Below are positions 1 through 10,686 of a stretch of DNA of 30,460 nucleotides, piece by piece (position 1 is the stretch's first letter; the number at the start of each line of letters is the position of its first letter). Where the stretch lies: positions 311,810 to 342,269 of the forward strand of contig BFEA01000540.1 of the NCBI GenBank assembly GCA_003427395.1, in the 5' to 3' direction. A program made the position numbers and the translations under genes. The notes beneath the pieces were generated by a model. The model had not been told where the DNA came from. It saw nothing but the letters and a program-made list of their open reading frames with translations, and did not search any database. This DNA comes from Chara braunii. Its lineage: Eukaryota; Streptophyta; Charophyceae; Charales; Characeae.

Positions 1-1624
1 TACGACAAGTTGGCAACTTGATTTAAAAAAAAAAAAAAAAAAGGCAACTTCATTTACACAGGCCTCTCTCTCTGTACGAGGCCCCTTTTTCCAGATCGCC
101 CTGAAATCCGCATGTGTATAGATCCTCCTAGTTCGTCAAGGGTTAAAAGACAACCATGCAGGTCTCTGTTTTTCTCAGTCCAGCTATTCTCATGTATTTT
201 TCTAGACTCCACAATGTATACAAGGGACGCTGGACCCGGTTCCCAGCAGGTGGCGCTGCCCACCAATAGACGGATCGGTCAGTCCCGCTCTTCTCATGTA
301 TTTCTCTATACTCCACAATGAGATTGCACGCTTTTCACCGTCCACCGCCACCCAGCTGCGTCTATACCTGCCACTACGATTGAAGACTCCTGCAATCAGT
401 CAGGAAGACAACCGTGCTCAACGATGTTCCAACCCGATTGGAGCGTCCGCCCACCGCCGCTGAAGTACTGAACCGCCGAGCGCCTCCACGTGGCGAGCGC
501 AATTGCCAATACCCCTCTTCGTTTCGTCGCGTCGACCACACTTGAGATAGTGGCGGTGCGGCGCCGCTAAAGTACGCAACGCGATGGCAACCGAAACCCT
601 ACGAGGCGTGCACTGCCCTCCTCGCCTACCCTCCTGTGCGCCGCCACACCATCGCTCCGCAAGACGCAAATTCGAATTTCGAATTTTGAATGGGGTCGTT
701 CCCACGTTGGCGATTTTTTTTCCAGGGCCCGTGATGTATTGCCGTCGTCCGCCTGCTGGACCGCCACGCCTGCTACACGGACATCCCGAATTGGAGGTCG
801 GGCAATCCCCTCGCGGTTGTGTATAATCTAATGAAACTGGCCGCGGGAGGGCCCCGAGGATTCGTCCTCGGGGCGATTCTCCGAGGACAGGTGGAACGAC
901 ACCTCCAAAAAAAGAAAAGAACTCCGAGGATTCGTCCTCGAAGCCCGAGGACGCGCCGAGGAGTGTCGAAAGACGCCGATGTACGACATATGGACCAAGA
1001 TTCAAGGACCACCAACCTCAACGAGAACTATGAATCAAGGAATGTCAAATATCTAATACACTAATGTCATACAAATTACTTAAATCCCACACGTTCCAAC
1101 ACTAACATATGTGATAAACACAAACACCCTAAGTATCACACAAACGCACACACACACTAATCTCAACACATACACACAAATACTCCTTTTTTTTTTTTAA
1201 TGCAACAATCATCCTACTTCTAAACCTCACCAAGAAGGCATCATTTATCAATCATGCGTATACAAGCTACGGGTTGTGCACCCGTGCCCTCACAGTAAGT
1301 CAATTGGATATGTCAGGCTCGTGGCCCAGGTAGCCGTGAACGGGTGCATGTGGGGCCCAGTAACTGCCCTTAGGAGGCCGCAACCCTTGCGCAGTCCTTC
1401 AGTTGTAAATTTTGAAATGAAAACGGCATGGGGACAGTGGCACCAAGTCAGGGAAGAGGAGAAGTCCGAAAGCGCGCAGGAAAGGGCAGCTTCCGTGGTC
1501 CAGAAAGTGTTCCTTGATGCAGGTCGAGACGACACTTGCAGTAGATGTGCCTAGATCTGGAGTCAATCAACACCCCATTCAAACACATCTGCCCGTTCTC
1601 TGTGCCAACTGACATTTTTCTCTG

Positions 1625-1631
<7 letters not shown>
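1..1631. other. Left flank, no gene recognised
   Basis: I see no supportable gene here. Open frames exist on both strands (for example about 195 codons on the minus strand at 418-1005), but they have no recognisable domain and run through a perfect hairpin and simple-sequence runs. A run of 17-18 A lies near 25-42 and a T run near 1189-1198. The stretch 1020-1250 is A/C-rich, with many CACA words. Nothing resembles the retrotransposon to the right. Confidence 0.6.
852..940. repeat. Two TTCG-loop hairpins
   Basis: The first hairpin is a perfect 9-bp stem (CCCCGAGGA / TCCTCGGGG) closed by the tetraloop TTCG at 852-873. A second, shorter one (CGAGGA-TTCG-TCCTCG) lies at 925-940, so the core GAGGATTCGTCCTC occurs twice about 70 bp apart. 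UUCG is a known stable RNA tetraloop, so these would fold well if transcribed, but I have no evidence of transcription. Confidence 0.7.

Positions 1632-1711
<80 letters not shown>
1632..1711. repeat. (CA)40 microsatellite
   Basis: An uninterrupted CA dinucleotide run of about 80 bp. Open frames of VCVCVC type on the minus strand across it are artefacts of the repeat. Confidence 0.97.
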
Positions 1712-1717
<6 letters not shown>

Positions 1718-1736
1718 ACCGCATGGGTGCGGAAAA

Positions 1737-1773
1737 CGTAGCCCTAAGGTAACCAAAGCGATGGGACTAAGGG
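1737..1773 (+). repeat. 37-bp direct repeat, left copy
   Basis: This segment, between the CA and GA microsatellites, resembles 30424-30460 just beyond the 3' LTR in the same orientation. I count 28 of 37 matching positions, with most differences being transitions. It is not next to the LTR, so it is not a target-site duplication of the retrotransposon. Its nature is unknown. Confidence 0.45.
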
Positions 1774-1781
1774 CGCACACA

Positions 1782-1784
<3 letters not shown>

Positions 1785-1813
<29 letters not shown>
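1785..1813. repeat. (GA)n microsatellite
   Basis: A run of about 14 GA units, immediately left of the foldback element. Confidence 0.95.
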
Positions 1814-1817
<4 letters not shown>

Positions 1818-1884
1818 CTGGATGACAAAATTGAAATATGGGTCAAATTGTGGCCACAATCTATTTTCTGAGCGTGAAAACTCA

Positions 1885-2127
1885 CTGAATTTTGAGTATT
1901 TTTTTAGTTGGTCCACATATGGTTGAGTGACAAAAATGAAAAATGTGTCGAATCGCCACAACAATTTTTTCACGATCGAAATGATTTTTGAAAAATTGGC
2001 TAGTATTTTTCCTGGAAAGAAATTCACTATATCTATGGATTCTTCAAATTTCATATTTTTCTGCGGGTTCCTCCAAGCACAAAAAATCACCAAAGTTGCT
2101 TCTTGCAAAACTAATATTTCGTTGCGG
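1885..2127 (+). repeat. Outer inverted repeat, left arm
   Basis: This arm pairs with the reverse complement of 3261-3506. Well-conserved blocks include TTTTTCTGCGGGTTC (2056-2070 region) and CTTGCAAAAC (2102-2111). Identity looks to be roughly 65-75% with small indels, which indicates an old element. Confidence 0.7.
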
Positions 2128-2134
2128 CTGACCT

Positions 2135-2394
2135 CCCTGTGTTGAGAACACGGGCCTCAACGCCTGGGCTTGAGGGTCCTTTTGCAGTTCACATGCCCTC
2201 ACTTCTTTTTGGGGTCCGCTTCCTTCTGAGCACTGGTCCAACGCCCCCACTTTTTTTTGGGGTCCGCTTCCATCCAAGGACCGGTCCTCCCTTTTTCTAA
2301 AAGTCCTGATTCTACCCGAGCTGGTTGTAGGTAATCCCCCAATTTTGCTAAGGATCGTCCCCCAATTTTTATTGCCCCCTAAAAACCCACTTTG
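2135..2394 (+). repeat. Inner inverted repeat, left arm
   Basis: This arm is complementary to 2477-2690. Shared words include CTTGAGGGTC, GGACCGGTCC and CTCACTTCTTTTTGG. The left arm carries an internal partial duplication (two copies of TTTTTGGGGTCCGCTTCC) that makes it longer than its partner. The loop at 2395-2476 is unique sequence. Confidence 0.75.
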
Positions 2395-2476
2395 TTCGCA
2401 GCCCTAAGGCCGCTGTATAGTGGGCTTCGGCATCTGTGGAAAGGTGTCGCATTTTTGGCGGCGGGCGACCAAGACG

Positions 2477-2690
2477 CAAAGTGGATTCTTAAGGGGCAAA
2501 AAAAATTTAGGGGACCAGTCCTTGGCAAAATTGCAGACTACCTACAGCTAGCTCTGGTAGAACTAGGACTTCTGGAAAAAGGAAAGATCGGTCCTCGGGT
2601 GAAAGTGGAACCCAAAAAGAAGTGAGGGACGTTGGACCGGTCCTCCGACCCTCAAGCTCGGGCGTTCAGACCCGTCTTCTCAAAACAGGG
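2477..2690 (-). repeat. Inner inverted repeat, right arm
   Basis: Reverse-complement partner of 2135-2394, ending at CAAAACAGGG, which mirrors CCCTGTGTTG at the left arm start. Confidence 0.75.
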
Positions 2691-2739
2691 AAGTCAGGCA
2701 CAACGAAACAGGAGAGAAGGTTAACAACAGTCGTATTTT

Positions 2740-3230
2740 TCATCAATGCTTCAGGACACCCTTCACTACTTCAGGATGCAACCTGCCTAAACAGGTGGTT
2801 TTCAAGGTCTTCATACCTTTCATGACTTCAGGACACCCTTCAAGGTCTTCACCACTTTAGGACGCAGCCTGCCTAAACAGGTGGTTTTAAGGGTCTTCGG
2901 ACCTTTCACCATTTCAGGACCATTCAAGTCTGAAAATCCTGAATGGTCCTGAAGTGGTGAAAGTTCCGAAGACCTTGAAAACCACCTGTTTAGGCAGGTC
3001 ACATCCTTAAGTGGTGAAGGGTGGTTTTCATGGTCTTCGGACCTTTCACCACTTCAGGACCATTCAGGATTGTCAGACTGCCAAAAACTCTCACTTAACC
3101 ACTTCAGGACACCCTCCACCACTTCAGGATGCAGCCTTCCTAAACAGGTGGTTTTTAGGGTTTTCGAACCTTTCACCACTTCAGGACCATTCAACATTTT
3201 CAGACCGCCAAAAACTCCCACTTCCGAATT
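2740..3230. repeat. Direct and inverted TTCAGGA repeats with a 79-bp-arm palindrome
   Basis: A unit containing CCTGCCTAAACAGGTGG, a TCTTCGGACCTTTCACCACTT block and AGGACCATTCA recurs several times (near 2787, 2869, 3011 and 3137), with one copy inverted. The inverted copy creates a near-perfect palindrome with arms 2848-2926 and 2940-3018 and a 13-nt loop. Such a structure can extrude as a cruciform and is prone to rearrangement. Confidence 0.75.
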
Positions 3231-3260
3231 TCCATTCCCGAATTTTCAGCTACCCGATAA

Positions 3261-3506
3261 CCGCTTGTGCGAAACAGACGTTTTGCAAGAGGCAACTTTC
3301 TCGAATTTCTTTGCCCGGACGAACCCGCAGAAAAATCTAAAATTTTGAAAATGCATAGATGAGGTCATGTTCTTTCCATAAATAATATTATTACATTTTC
3401 AAAAAATAATTTAGATTGCAAAATAATCATTGCGTTGATTCGACGCATTTGCCATTTTTGTCCCTCAGCCACGTGTGGGTCAACCAAAAAAGTATTCTAA
3501 ATTGTC
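3261..3506 (-). repeat. Outer inverted repeat, right arm
   Basis: Reverse-complement partner of 1885-2127. It stops about 14 bp short of the 5' LTR start at 3521. Confidence 0.7.
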
Positions 3507-3527
3507 TATCGTGTGAGCGTTGTCGAC

Positions 3528-3553
3528 GCGAATACCCTTACAAGGGTATTCGC
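3528..3553. repeat. Palindrome at the LTR start
   Basis: GCGAATACCCTT and AAGGGTATTCGC form a perfect 12-bp inverted repeat around a 2-bp centre, seven bases inside the LTR. The equivalent site in the 3' LTR (22888-22913) keeps the structure with mismatches in the outer bases. Confidence 0.75.
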
Positions 3554-4436
3554 CTTGGTTTTTGCAGATGACAGAAAAAATGGGTTTGGTCGAAAACGGG
3601 CCGTGTGAGGAGAGATTGCGTTCGAGGTTTGCCTTGGCCACGCTAGGAGGTGTGTGGGCGTGCAGTTTTAAGGCGCGCATGTAATTCTTTTTTGATTAAG
3701 CAGGCGGCCGGTCTATTCGACCGACCCGGACCGTGTTACGGACCTGGTCAAGGAATGGAGGTTCGTCTTGGTCGGCGCGCGCGACCGACGGTGGGTCTGG
3801 CGCCCGAGATCGGGCGTGTGTGGTAGCTACGACGCAGATTGGGTATGCCGGCGTAACGGTTAAGCAGCGGTAGGCTTGGACGTAGGTCGATGTGTGGCCC
3901 TTGGCGTTTCTTGGCCGGGGCCACGATGCACACTGCCTCACATGGGAGTTGGCACATGCTGGTCTCAGGCTTGGGTTTAGCCCTATTGGTTACGGCATTT
4001 GACTGTTACTACGGAGGTTTGGGGGTCGAGGCCAGCATGCGGCAATGAGGGAGCAGCAGAGAGTTGGGGAAACCGAGGGGTCGAGGGCCCGATGGGCTAT
4101 TCCCCTCAGTTTTGGTGACATGCGCGACGGCGGACCCGACCCACGGGACTGACGAGGTGTTGTTAAACTCCCGTGTTCCCTCTCTCTTCTAATTATTTTT
4201 CTGGTTTTCTTATATTTTATCGTTCTTAAATCTTAGTTGTATTTCGTATTTTGCCCGTTACCCGCACCCCGTTCCACCCCGGGACGTGGTATCGTGACCG
4301 TAGCTGGGACTAACGAGCCGAGCTCAGCTGTTACACCCATGAACTGTTGGAAGGCGGACCCGTGTTCGAATCCAGATATCGGAATGTGACGGGCAAAGCC
4401 CAACATTCTGGGTTTCCTGGGCCTGCACGGGGTTCG

Positions 4437-4487
4437 CAGTGCCACGGGGTTGGCAGTGCCACGGGGTTGGCAGTGCCACGGGGTATA
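4437..4487 (+). repeat. 17-bp tandem repeat, three copies
   Basis: The unit CAGTGCCACGGGGTTGG starts at 4437, 4454 and 4471. The 3' LTR has only two units (23796 and 23813), so copy number changed after insertion. Confidence 0.85.
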
Positions 4488-7357
4488 GCCCAGGCCGGAG
4501 GCCTTTGGGACATCTGTTAAAGTTGAAACGGCGCGACAAAGGTTAGCCGGCCCCTGCGCAAGGATGGCGCGCATAGATCGGAAGAAGGGGGCCGAGTGGC
4601 TTTGGTGTCGCCACTGGGTACTTAACTCGGGTGAGTCCTTTGGGGCATCTGAAAGGGAAGAGGGATTGGGGTAATATCCGAAAGATTTACAGGATTAGCC
4701 ACGGAGGAGTGGCGCATGCAGCAAGGCGGCTCGGGACGGAACTTGGACGGGAGTCAAGGTAGGAGCATGCGAAGGAGATGAGGGTCGATGGACCTTGGGA
4801 GGGCGGCAGGGCCATCGACATGTGGCTCGGTGAGAAACCTCTGGGGTATTCGTTGGAGCGATACGGGGGAGTGTCTGCACGGTCCCTGCGTAAGGATGAT
4901 ACATAGGATTCGGAGAAAGGGGGGGAGGCCGGGGTACTAACCACTAAAGTGGGCCGTATGTGCCCGAACCCAGCCTCAAAAGAGACCAAGTTCGCGCGAA
5001 GGTGGTAGTGGAGTAGGAAGAGGTGGTAGTTTCAGTCGGAAGGCGCGCTGTCGGGCGTTGGGGCGAGGAGCAGTGGTGGGAGAGTTTTCGGAGGTAATTA
5101 TCGGTCGGCCCGTGTCCTTTTTTTTGAAGAATTTTGTTTGACAAGCGAGATCATCGGGCACAGCGGAATGGCCGAGAGGTGCGTTGCGAAGCTTGTTGAC
5201 GGCAACCCGGATCGCGGAGTGTTGGGAGGCCGGGCAAACCCGGACAGGGAGTGGTGGTAGGTGCGCATGGGGCGCAGAGACCTGGAGATGGTGGGGAGGA
5301 AGTCGAGGCGTGGTGGAAACGGGGCCTCTAGCACGATCTTTGATGAAAGCGAATGTGGGGAGGAGCGAGGTGGGGGTGTGGAGCACGGGCGATCCGCGTG
5401 ACGGGGTCGGTTTCGACGGTAGGTTAGTAGGGTAGACGTAGAAGGGAGAAGGGTGTGCGCCGAGATGACGAGGAGAGGGAAATGGCGAAGAGGAGGGAAA
5501 ACGAAAATCCCACTCGTTCTCTGATGAGATCGAGTAAGAGGAAATCGTGTGTGGGGGTTTCCAGATAGGGCGATTTCAATGGTGCTGTCAGGTTTGGGCT
5601 TAGTAAAGCAGGATAAGAGTTAGTAAGGAAGGGGGGGATCCGCGGAGCTATGGCGGAGTGGGTTGAGAAGCAAGGGTGAAGAGGGTCATTCCCACTCGTT
5701 CCGGAGTTAGAGCGGGCGAACCAACGAGCAAATTGGGGATTTTTGGACATTGCGAGCTCAGCGGCGCAGTCGGATTCTGTAGGGACGATGAGGGTTTGGT
5801 GCTATAGTGTTCGTAGGCTGTGCCCGGGAGGAACGACCAAAGTGCCGAGTGTACTTGGTCGTGATCGGCAGGCCGGTTCATACCGACTTTTGCCAGTCGA
5901 ATCGATGGGGGTAGCCATCTCTTCAACTTCCGGTGCGCACGACAGGAGATGTGCACCCCTCCCCCTGTTGCATAGCTAGCAGGGCGACCGCCAGGTACGA
6001 GCTGGGCCGACGTGACTAATGCTCTGTCCGTCCTGCCGGCTGAAGTGGTCACAGGCGAGCCAAGAGCTGATGTACCTCCCTGACGGAGTACTTTGGGCTA
6101 CGGGAGAGGAATCAGGGTCTTAGGAGGAAGGGGACCGCGGCGGATTGGAGAACTGGCACAGGGAACAGGATATGGGCTAGCTAAGACCACTAGTCCCTCC
6201 GTCGGCGGGGTGCTGGGTCGGCCTGAAAGGGCAGGCACTGTGTTTGGTCCGAGTGCCGCGACCGGGCCTGTTTCACTGACTGTGTGCTGAAGCCGCCCCC
6301 GTTGTGGCTGTGCCTGTTGCTAGAGCTGGGGCAGCGGGTTGCAGTTGCTACTAGTTCCACGTCTTGTTATGCACAGGGCTGGTGGCGTGAGGAGGCAAAT
6401 ATTCGCACTGTTACAACACCTTGGGTTGAGCGCGGGGCGCTGTAGGTGTGATGCATGTTGAGACTCTATTGAGTTGCGCATATATCAGATTGTGGCGGGG
6501 CTGTTACATATTGATACCGGCTGCCGTACACTGTTGTTGAGGGCTGCTGCTATTTGCCGACGAGGAGACTGCTGCTAGCTGTTGTTGGTTGGGCGCGAGA
6601 GGCTGCTGCTGTTATCCGTTCTGCACATCTGTTATTTCTTTTGACTGTGCACAGGCTGTGGCCAGCTGCTGGTGGCCGCACGTTGCTGGCATCTGCTGAT
6701 AGTTGCAGTGTACTATGGCACACTGCGGCCGGCTATTGTCGACTGTTACAGCACCCGTGCCGCCTCAATTGGACCGAGGGAGGGGTAGGGAAGGTGACTG
6801 TGCTCGAAGGGAGGGGGCCAGTGCTGCGAATTGCGAGGATCATAAGAGGGGAATTGTTCAGCAGTTTGACTGTAGTGTTGACCAAGATGTTACGTATTGG
6901 CCGCCATTGCGGGGCCCTTAGGCGAGTCAAGATTTCAAGGCCCTCTCGCGTGAGTCTGAGTGCACCATTCTTGTATCTGAGAGTCTCAAAACTATCTGCC
7001 CCTGCCCTTCTTACTCTAAATCTAGTCCATTGGTCCGGAGAGGAAGGCGGCAGGCGGGATTGCAACCCGTAATCCGCGCCAAGGCCTCTGTGGGAGGTTC
7101 GCCCCACCGATTGCGGGAGCTCTGCCGGAACTTAGGAGGAGTTCTGGAGGCAGGGAATTGAAGGGTAACAATTGTTCCCCCTCTATATACCCTGGTTTAA
7201 CCCCTATCTGTACATCTTGCTATGTTTGACTGAGTGTACTGGATGCAGTCCTACTTTGACTTGAGTTTGATTGGCAGCATACAACTCATACTAAGTAAAG
7301 GAATGTGTGGGCGATCTCAGTTTCAACTTTGTTGGTTGCCTGAACGCAGATCGCGAA

Positions 7358-7882
7358 CAAAGCATGTCCCATAAGATTGGATGGCTTTGGACTCGTGCCA
7401 TACACAGATGGTTCAGAGAGAAACGAACCTGGCAAAGGACCAGATATGTTCCATAAGATTGGATGGTCTGGCCCAATGCCTCGCACATGCTGGAACCTAA
7501 AAGGTTATAACTTGGCTATATTTTATTTTTATTTTATCTATGAACAGGCTAGTCAGGCACGAGTTCCATAAGATTGGATGGCTTGACTATAGCTTATCAT
7601 AAGTTGAAGAGAGTATAGTTAAGAATATAACTGAAGGTAACTTGGGCAGGCTGAGCTTTGTTTCTAAGATGAATGGCTCAGTCCTACGCCCAGCTTTTGA
7701 ACACCAAGTCATATATATATATATATAACTTGGATACTAAATAGTTCAGGGCGACGAAGCTTTGTTTCTAAGACGAATGGCTTAGTCATATGCCCAAAAG
7801 AAGAGAGAAGTAGTTGTGCAGCATGTTCGTGTATATTCAATGGTTGCGCCAGGCATGTTCCATAAAATTGGATTGCCTGACC
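7358..7882 (+). repeat. Stem-loop array A in 5' LTR U3 (six units)
   Basis: Each unit is a conserved core close to ATGTTCCATAAGATTGGATG (19-20 nt) flanked by short complementary arms whose sequence differs between units. Examples: CAAAGC/GCTTTG at 7358-7389, CCAGAT/GTCTGG at 7440-7471, TAGTCA/TGACTA at 7550-7589, CTGAGC/GCTCAG at 7651-7681, GACGAAGC/GCTTAGTC (one mismatch) at 7753-7787, CAGGC/GCCTG at 7850-7879. Two units carry a variant core (TTTGTTTCTAAGATGAATG). The array ends about 25 bp before the TATA box. Conserved loops with compensating stems imply selection on structure, as RNA in the 3' UTR of genomic transcripts or as DNA cruciforms. Confidence 0.8.
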
Positions 7883-7903
7883 TTACGCCCTATGTAAATT
7901 GGG

Positions 7904-7910
7904 TATAAAA
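7904..7910 (+). promoter_or_regulatory. TATA box of the 5' LTR
   Basis: TATAAAA followed by GGG, identical in the 3' LTR at 27524-27530. It is the best match to a Pol II TATA box in the LTR and would start transcription near 7935. A weaker alternative is CTATATAC near 7184. Confidence 0.55.
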
Positions 7911-8139
7911 GGGTTAAATCATTAAGAGACTACGAACTATTGTTTGCTAAGTTGACTTCGGGCCGGTGAGGGTACTTATCCCTGTGGTTTGGCATTGCAA
8001 ATGGTTGAGTGAGGCTACTACTTGGCTTGAGTTTCATGTTGATAGGTAGTTGCTTTGGAGGCTCGCCACGTGCTAGAGCGATAAGAGTTAGGTCGATTCC
8101 TGCATTTTCTGAGATCTTTTGCTATACTTCGGCTTGTAT

Positions 8140-8515
8140 AAATTTTGGTAAGCTTTTTTCTCTACGGGAAGCGCTGCCGAAATTTCAACAAATTTAGGGA
8201 GTTAGTCAAATTACTGACTTTTCAAAGTTCAACTTGTCTAAGGTCCGTATATGACTTGGTAAAATTATGGAAAGTCTTCCTTTCTAAAGGGAGTACTGCC
8301 CAATTTTTTGCTAATTCAGAGAGTTAGACAAAAATTGGACTTTGAAAGGTCAAAGGCTATTTCTGTTTTATATTCGGGCAGATATAAATTCTGAAAATGC
8401 ATTTTTCCTACGGGAAGCGCTGCCGAAATTTTCTTAGTTTAAAGGAGATGGATTATATTTTGACAGGTGGCGACTTTAGCAATCCACCCTATATAGGGGA
8501 GACTCTGCCAAGGTC
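8140..8515 (+). repeat. Stem-loop array B in 5' LTR R/U5 (four units)
   Basis: Four units recur at spacings of about 122, 124 and 85 bp. Each has an outer stem, an inner hairpin, and a conserved 3' strand ending TGCC (TGCC at 8175, 8297, 8421, 8506). Outer stems differ between units (for example AAATTTTGG pairs CCGAAATTT; GACTTTAGCA pairs TGCCAAGGTC less well). Inner hairpins also differ: CTTCCTTT/AAAGGGAG, TTCC-TACG-GGAA, CCCTA-TA-TAGGG. The array lies downstream of the TATA box, so it would sit in the leader of the genomic RNA, where packaging or translation signals are found in other retroelements. Confidence 0.75.
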
Positions 8516-9449
8516 TACCCTTGCTTTGGGCACTGTTTAAGGGTAGGCTTAGGCTTAGTTAATCAGGGTGGTTTGAGTGAGATCGTGATATGGAGATTGT
8601 TCCCCATAAACTTATAGATTTAGTCGTGGGTATTGACTTGTCATGTGTTACGGACCATCTTAATCAGTTTGATTCAGGATCTGGATTAAGTTCAGCTCGA
8701 TCCCGGAAGGATCCTCTTCTGTTATCACTGATAACAAGTCGGTTGCCGATTCGTCGGTCTACGACTCAATTCCAACTCACTCTCCATACCCAACCTAAAA
8801 GGCTTTAGCCCTGCTGACTTTATTGTTTGTTAAGGGTTTTACCCGGACTTTTATTGAATGGCCATTTGACCAAGGTACTGAGTATTTAATTATGGTTGGT
8901 TGGACAAGAGATTAGGGCTTGCATGGCTAAAGCAAGGGGTATGAGTGCGGAGATTGATCGGGGTTGACTTCGTGTAGTGTGTGTCTGTCGTTCGATTCTG
9001 GGTGTGATTGCAAGTATGTCATGTGGCTTGGATTTTAGATTTGGATTGTCTGCGATCCCATATATATACATATGGTTGCGAAGAGCCCCACTGTGCCTGT
9101 GAGAAGTGATCGTCGCAACTCTACCTCCCTTATGCGTGTATGTTTGGGTGTACCTATAATGGGTGTCCGCGAGGTCCAAAGGGCCCCATGATAAAAGCCT
9201 GCTTAGAGGCTAGGACTGAGAGGCACAGGGAAGAACCTTCCCTTTTTCTTGTTTACTTCTTGGGGGCTTCTTAGTCGGACGTTGGTCCTGGGCTGAGATT
9301 CAAGGTCCTTGTCTAGGACATCCCCAGCCCTAGGCTCTGCCGGGGAAGAACCTCCCCTTGTACCGAGCCTTTCTGCATTGGCCGACGAGACACCCAACCC
9401 TGAAGGGGGAAATGTCGCAAGGGCCGAACGGAATGTCCTTCAGCCATTC

Positions 9450-9480
9450 AATATCGTGAGGGGTGGCCCCTCGCGATATT
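9450..9480 (+). repeat. 14-bp hairpin AATATCGTGAGGGG
   Basis: AATATCGTGAGGGG and CCCCTCGCGATATT pair over 14 bp (one T-G wobble) around a 3-nt loop. The word TTCAATATCG recurs just after (near 9491). The 3' LTR keeps a shortened form at 29112-29140. It could be a 3'-end or processing signal, but that is a guess. Confidence 0.65.
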
Positions 9481-10686
9481 CCTTCAGCCATTCAATATCG
9501 CGAGGCCGGAGCCGCGATCACCGCATATGACTAGCATCGTCGGTGGGTATAGGACTGACCTGTGACCGCGCGGCTTTATATTGAAGTCCTGCGCGCGGCG
9601 CTTCGCCGCCTTAGTGTCTAAAGGTTATGGGATCGAAGGGCCTCGCACATACGCGTAAACATTTGGGATCATTACATGCCGTGGGCACCACCCGAAAGGG
9701 GGAGGGGTACCCCAAGATCATGTTTTCTTTTGGAATAAAGGGGTCTCCGGCCCATCCTTCATCTTTTGTTTTTTAGAGATTTTTATGGTTGGACGTTGTA
9801 GTCCGTGGCAGCCATCAAAGTCAAACCCCTTGACTTTCGCCTGAGCCTGGAGTAGGACTTATCTCCAGGGCTGCGAGAAACTATTGCCACCACAGGCGTG
9901 GCGGTTGTACATCGTCAAGAGATTAACCCTCAAGGCGCGTGTCAGCTGACACTTGAGTGTCGAACGCGACCCTCAAGATTAACGGTGGCCGCGCGAGTAT
10001 GGGTACTACAGGGTACACCATCATTACGACTGCTTGCACACTTTTGCATTGCTAGTCAGTATGAGTAGGCCCTGCGTCCGCGCGGTTTTATACTGAGTCT
10101 CGCGCACGACGCCCATCCGATTTCCGCGGTGGGAAGTTATGGGATGATCACTGAAGGGGCTAGGAGCGTTGTCGCGTTGTTCGTGCTGTGTCGTTTTATG
10201 TGTATGTGTGTGTGTTCTTTTCTTTGTGTTCGCAGAGTGGTGTGCGCGTGGTGTGTGGGATGCGTCCTAGTCGACCCACGTCGGGCCGCGCTTGGGACCT
10301 AAGCCCCCAGAGATGTGGGTTCGCGTGCGGGTCCGATAGGTGTATTACCGCGCGTACCCCCCATGCTACAGCGAACGAGAAACGCCCTCGACTGGTCCAC
10401 CTCTGCGATTGCAACCGAGTAGCTTTCGTACTGTGGACGAGTAGCTTGGCGGGGATACGCCCAACGAAGGGAGGTGACAACTCCCGTAAGGTGGAGGTAT
10501 GATGTGCCTCGCGTAGGCCCTATCTTGTCGTAGTGCTCGCGAGAGGTATGGCTGGCGCACTCGGCCGGAGCGGCCTAAGGAAGCTCCATTTGTGTGTCCG
10601 TGATGAGGTTGGTCCAACTCCTGCGTGACGCGGCCGAGAGGGCCCCGCGCTGCCACGTGCGGTGCCGGACCGATGCGCCCGACAGG

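Larger units (their letters stand above)
1885..3510. mobile_element. Foldback-type element with nested inverted repeats
   Basis: The segment is built almost wholly of inverted repeats: outer arms 1885-2127 / 3261-3506, inner arms 2135-2394 / 2477-2690, then a block of direct and inverted short repeats at about 2740-3230 with a long palindrome at 2848-3018. No transposase frame is visible; a 77-codon frame at 2392-2625 crosses the inner loop and arm and looks spurious. The architecture fits a non-autonomous foldback or MITE-like DNA transposon. It ends about 10 bp before the LTR retrotransposon starts, so one may have inserted at the edge of the other. I see no clear target-site duplication for it. 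Confidence 0.6.
3521..10684 (+). repeat. 5' LTR (7164 bp)
   Basis: The segment matches 22881-30412. In the first 230 bp I counted 20 mismatches (about 91% identity); another sample of about 190 bp near 5640 gave about 96%. It starts TGTCG and ends CGACA, two bases before the PBS. Compared with the 3' LTR it lacks about 370 bp near 7358 that hold four hairpin units, and it has one extra 17-bp repeat near 4437. A TATA box at 7904 would put U3 at about 3521-7930 and R/U5 after that. Frames of up to 172 codons occur, but their amino acids change freely between the two LTRs, so I call no gene. Such LTRs are very long; typical plant gypsy LTRs are a few hundred bp to about 5 kb. Confidence 0.9.

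Noticed and set aside
418-1005. 195-codon minus-strand frame in the left flank
   Set aside because: It runs through perfect hairpins and a T run, has no recognisable domain, and has overlapping frames of similar length on the other strand.
1737-1773. 28S rRNA (R2-type target) similarity through CTAAGGTA-CCAAA
   Set aside because: Only about 14 bases resemble the conserved rRNA site, and the neighbouring sequence does not continue as rRNA.
1631-1885. Minus-strand frames over the CA and GA repeats
   Set aside because: They are translated microsatellites (Val-Cys and Ser-Leu runs).
2392-2625. 77-codon frame inside the foldback element
   Set aside because: Most of it lies in the loop and right arm of an inverted repeat. 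There is no domain, and no match in the opposite arm that would suggest coding constraint.
4313-4385. tRNA-like segment with A-box-like AGCTCAGCTG and B-box GTTCGAATCC
   Set aside because: The box spacing is plausible for a Pol III promoter, but the T-stem arms (CCGTG / CCAGA) do not pair and no acceptor stem forms. At most a remnant of a tRNA-derived repeat.
6554-7072. 172-codon frame present at the same place in both LTRs (also 25808-26326)
   Set aside because: The start is a non-ATG codon. Amino-acid changes (about 19 of 172) are at least as frequent as expected from the nucleotide divergence, and no domain is recognisable. It survives by chance in GC-rich sequence.
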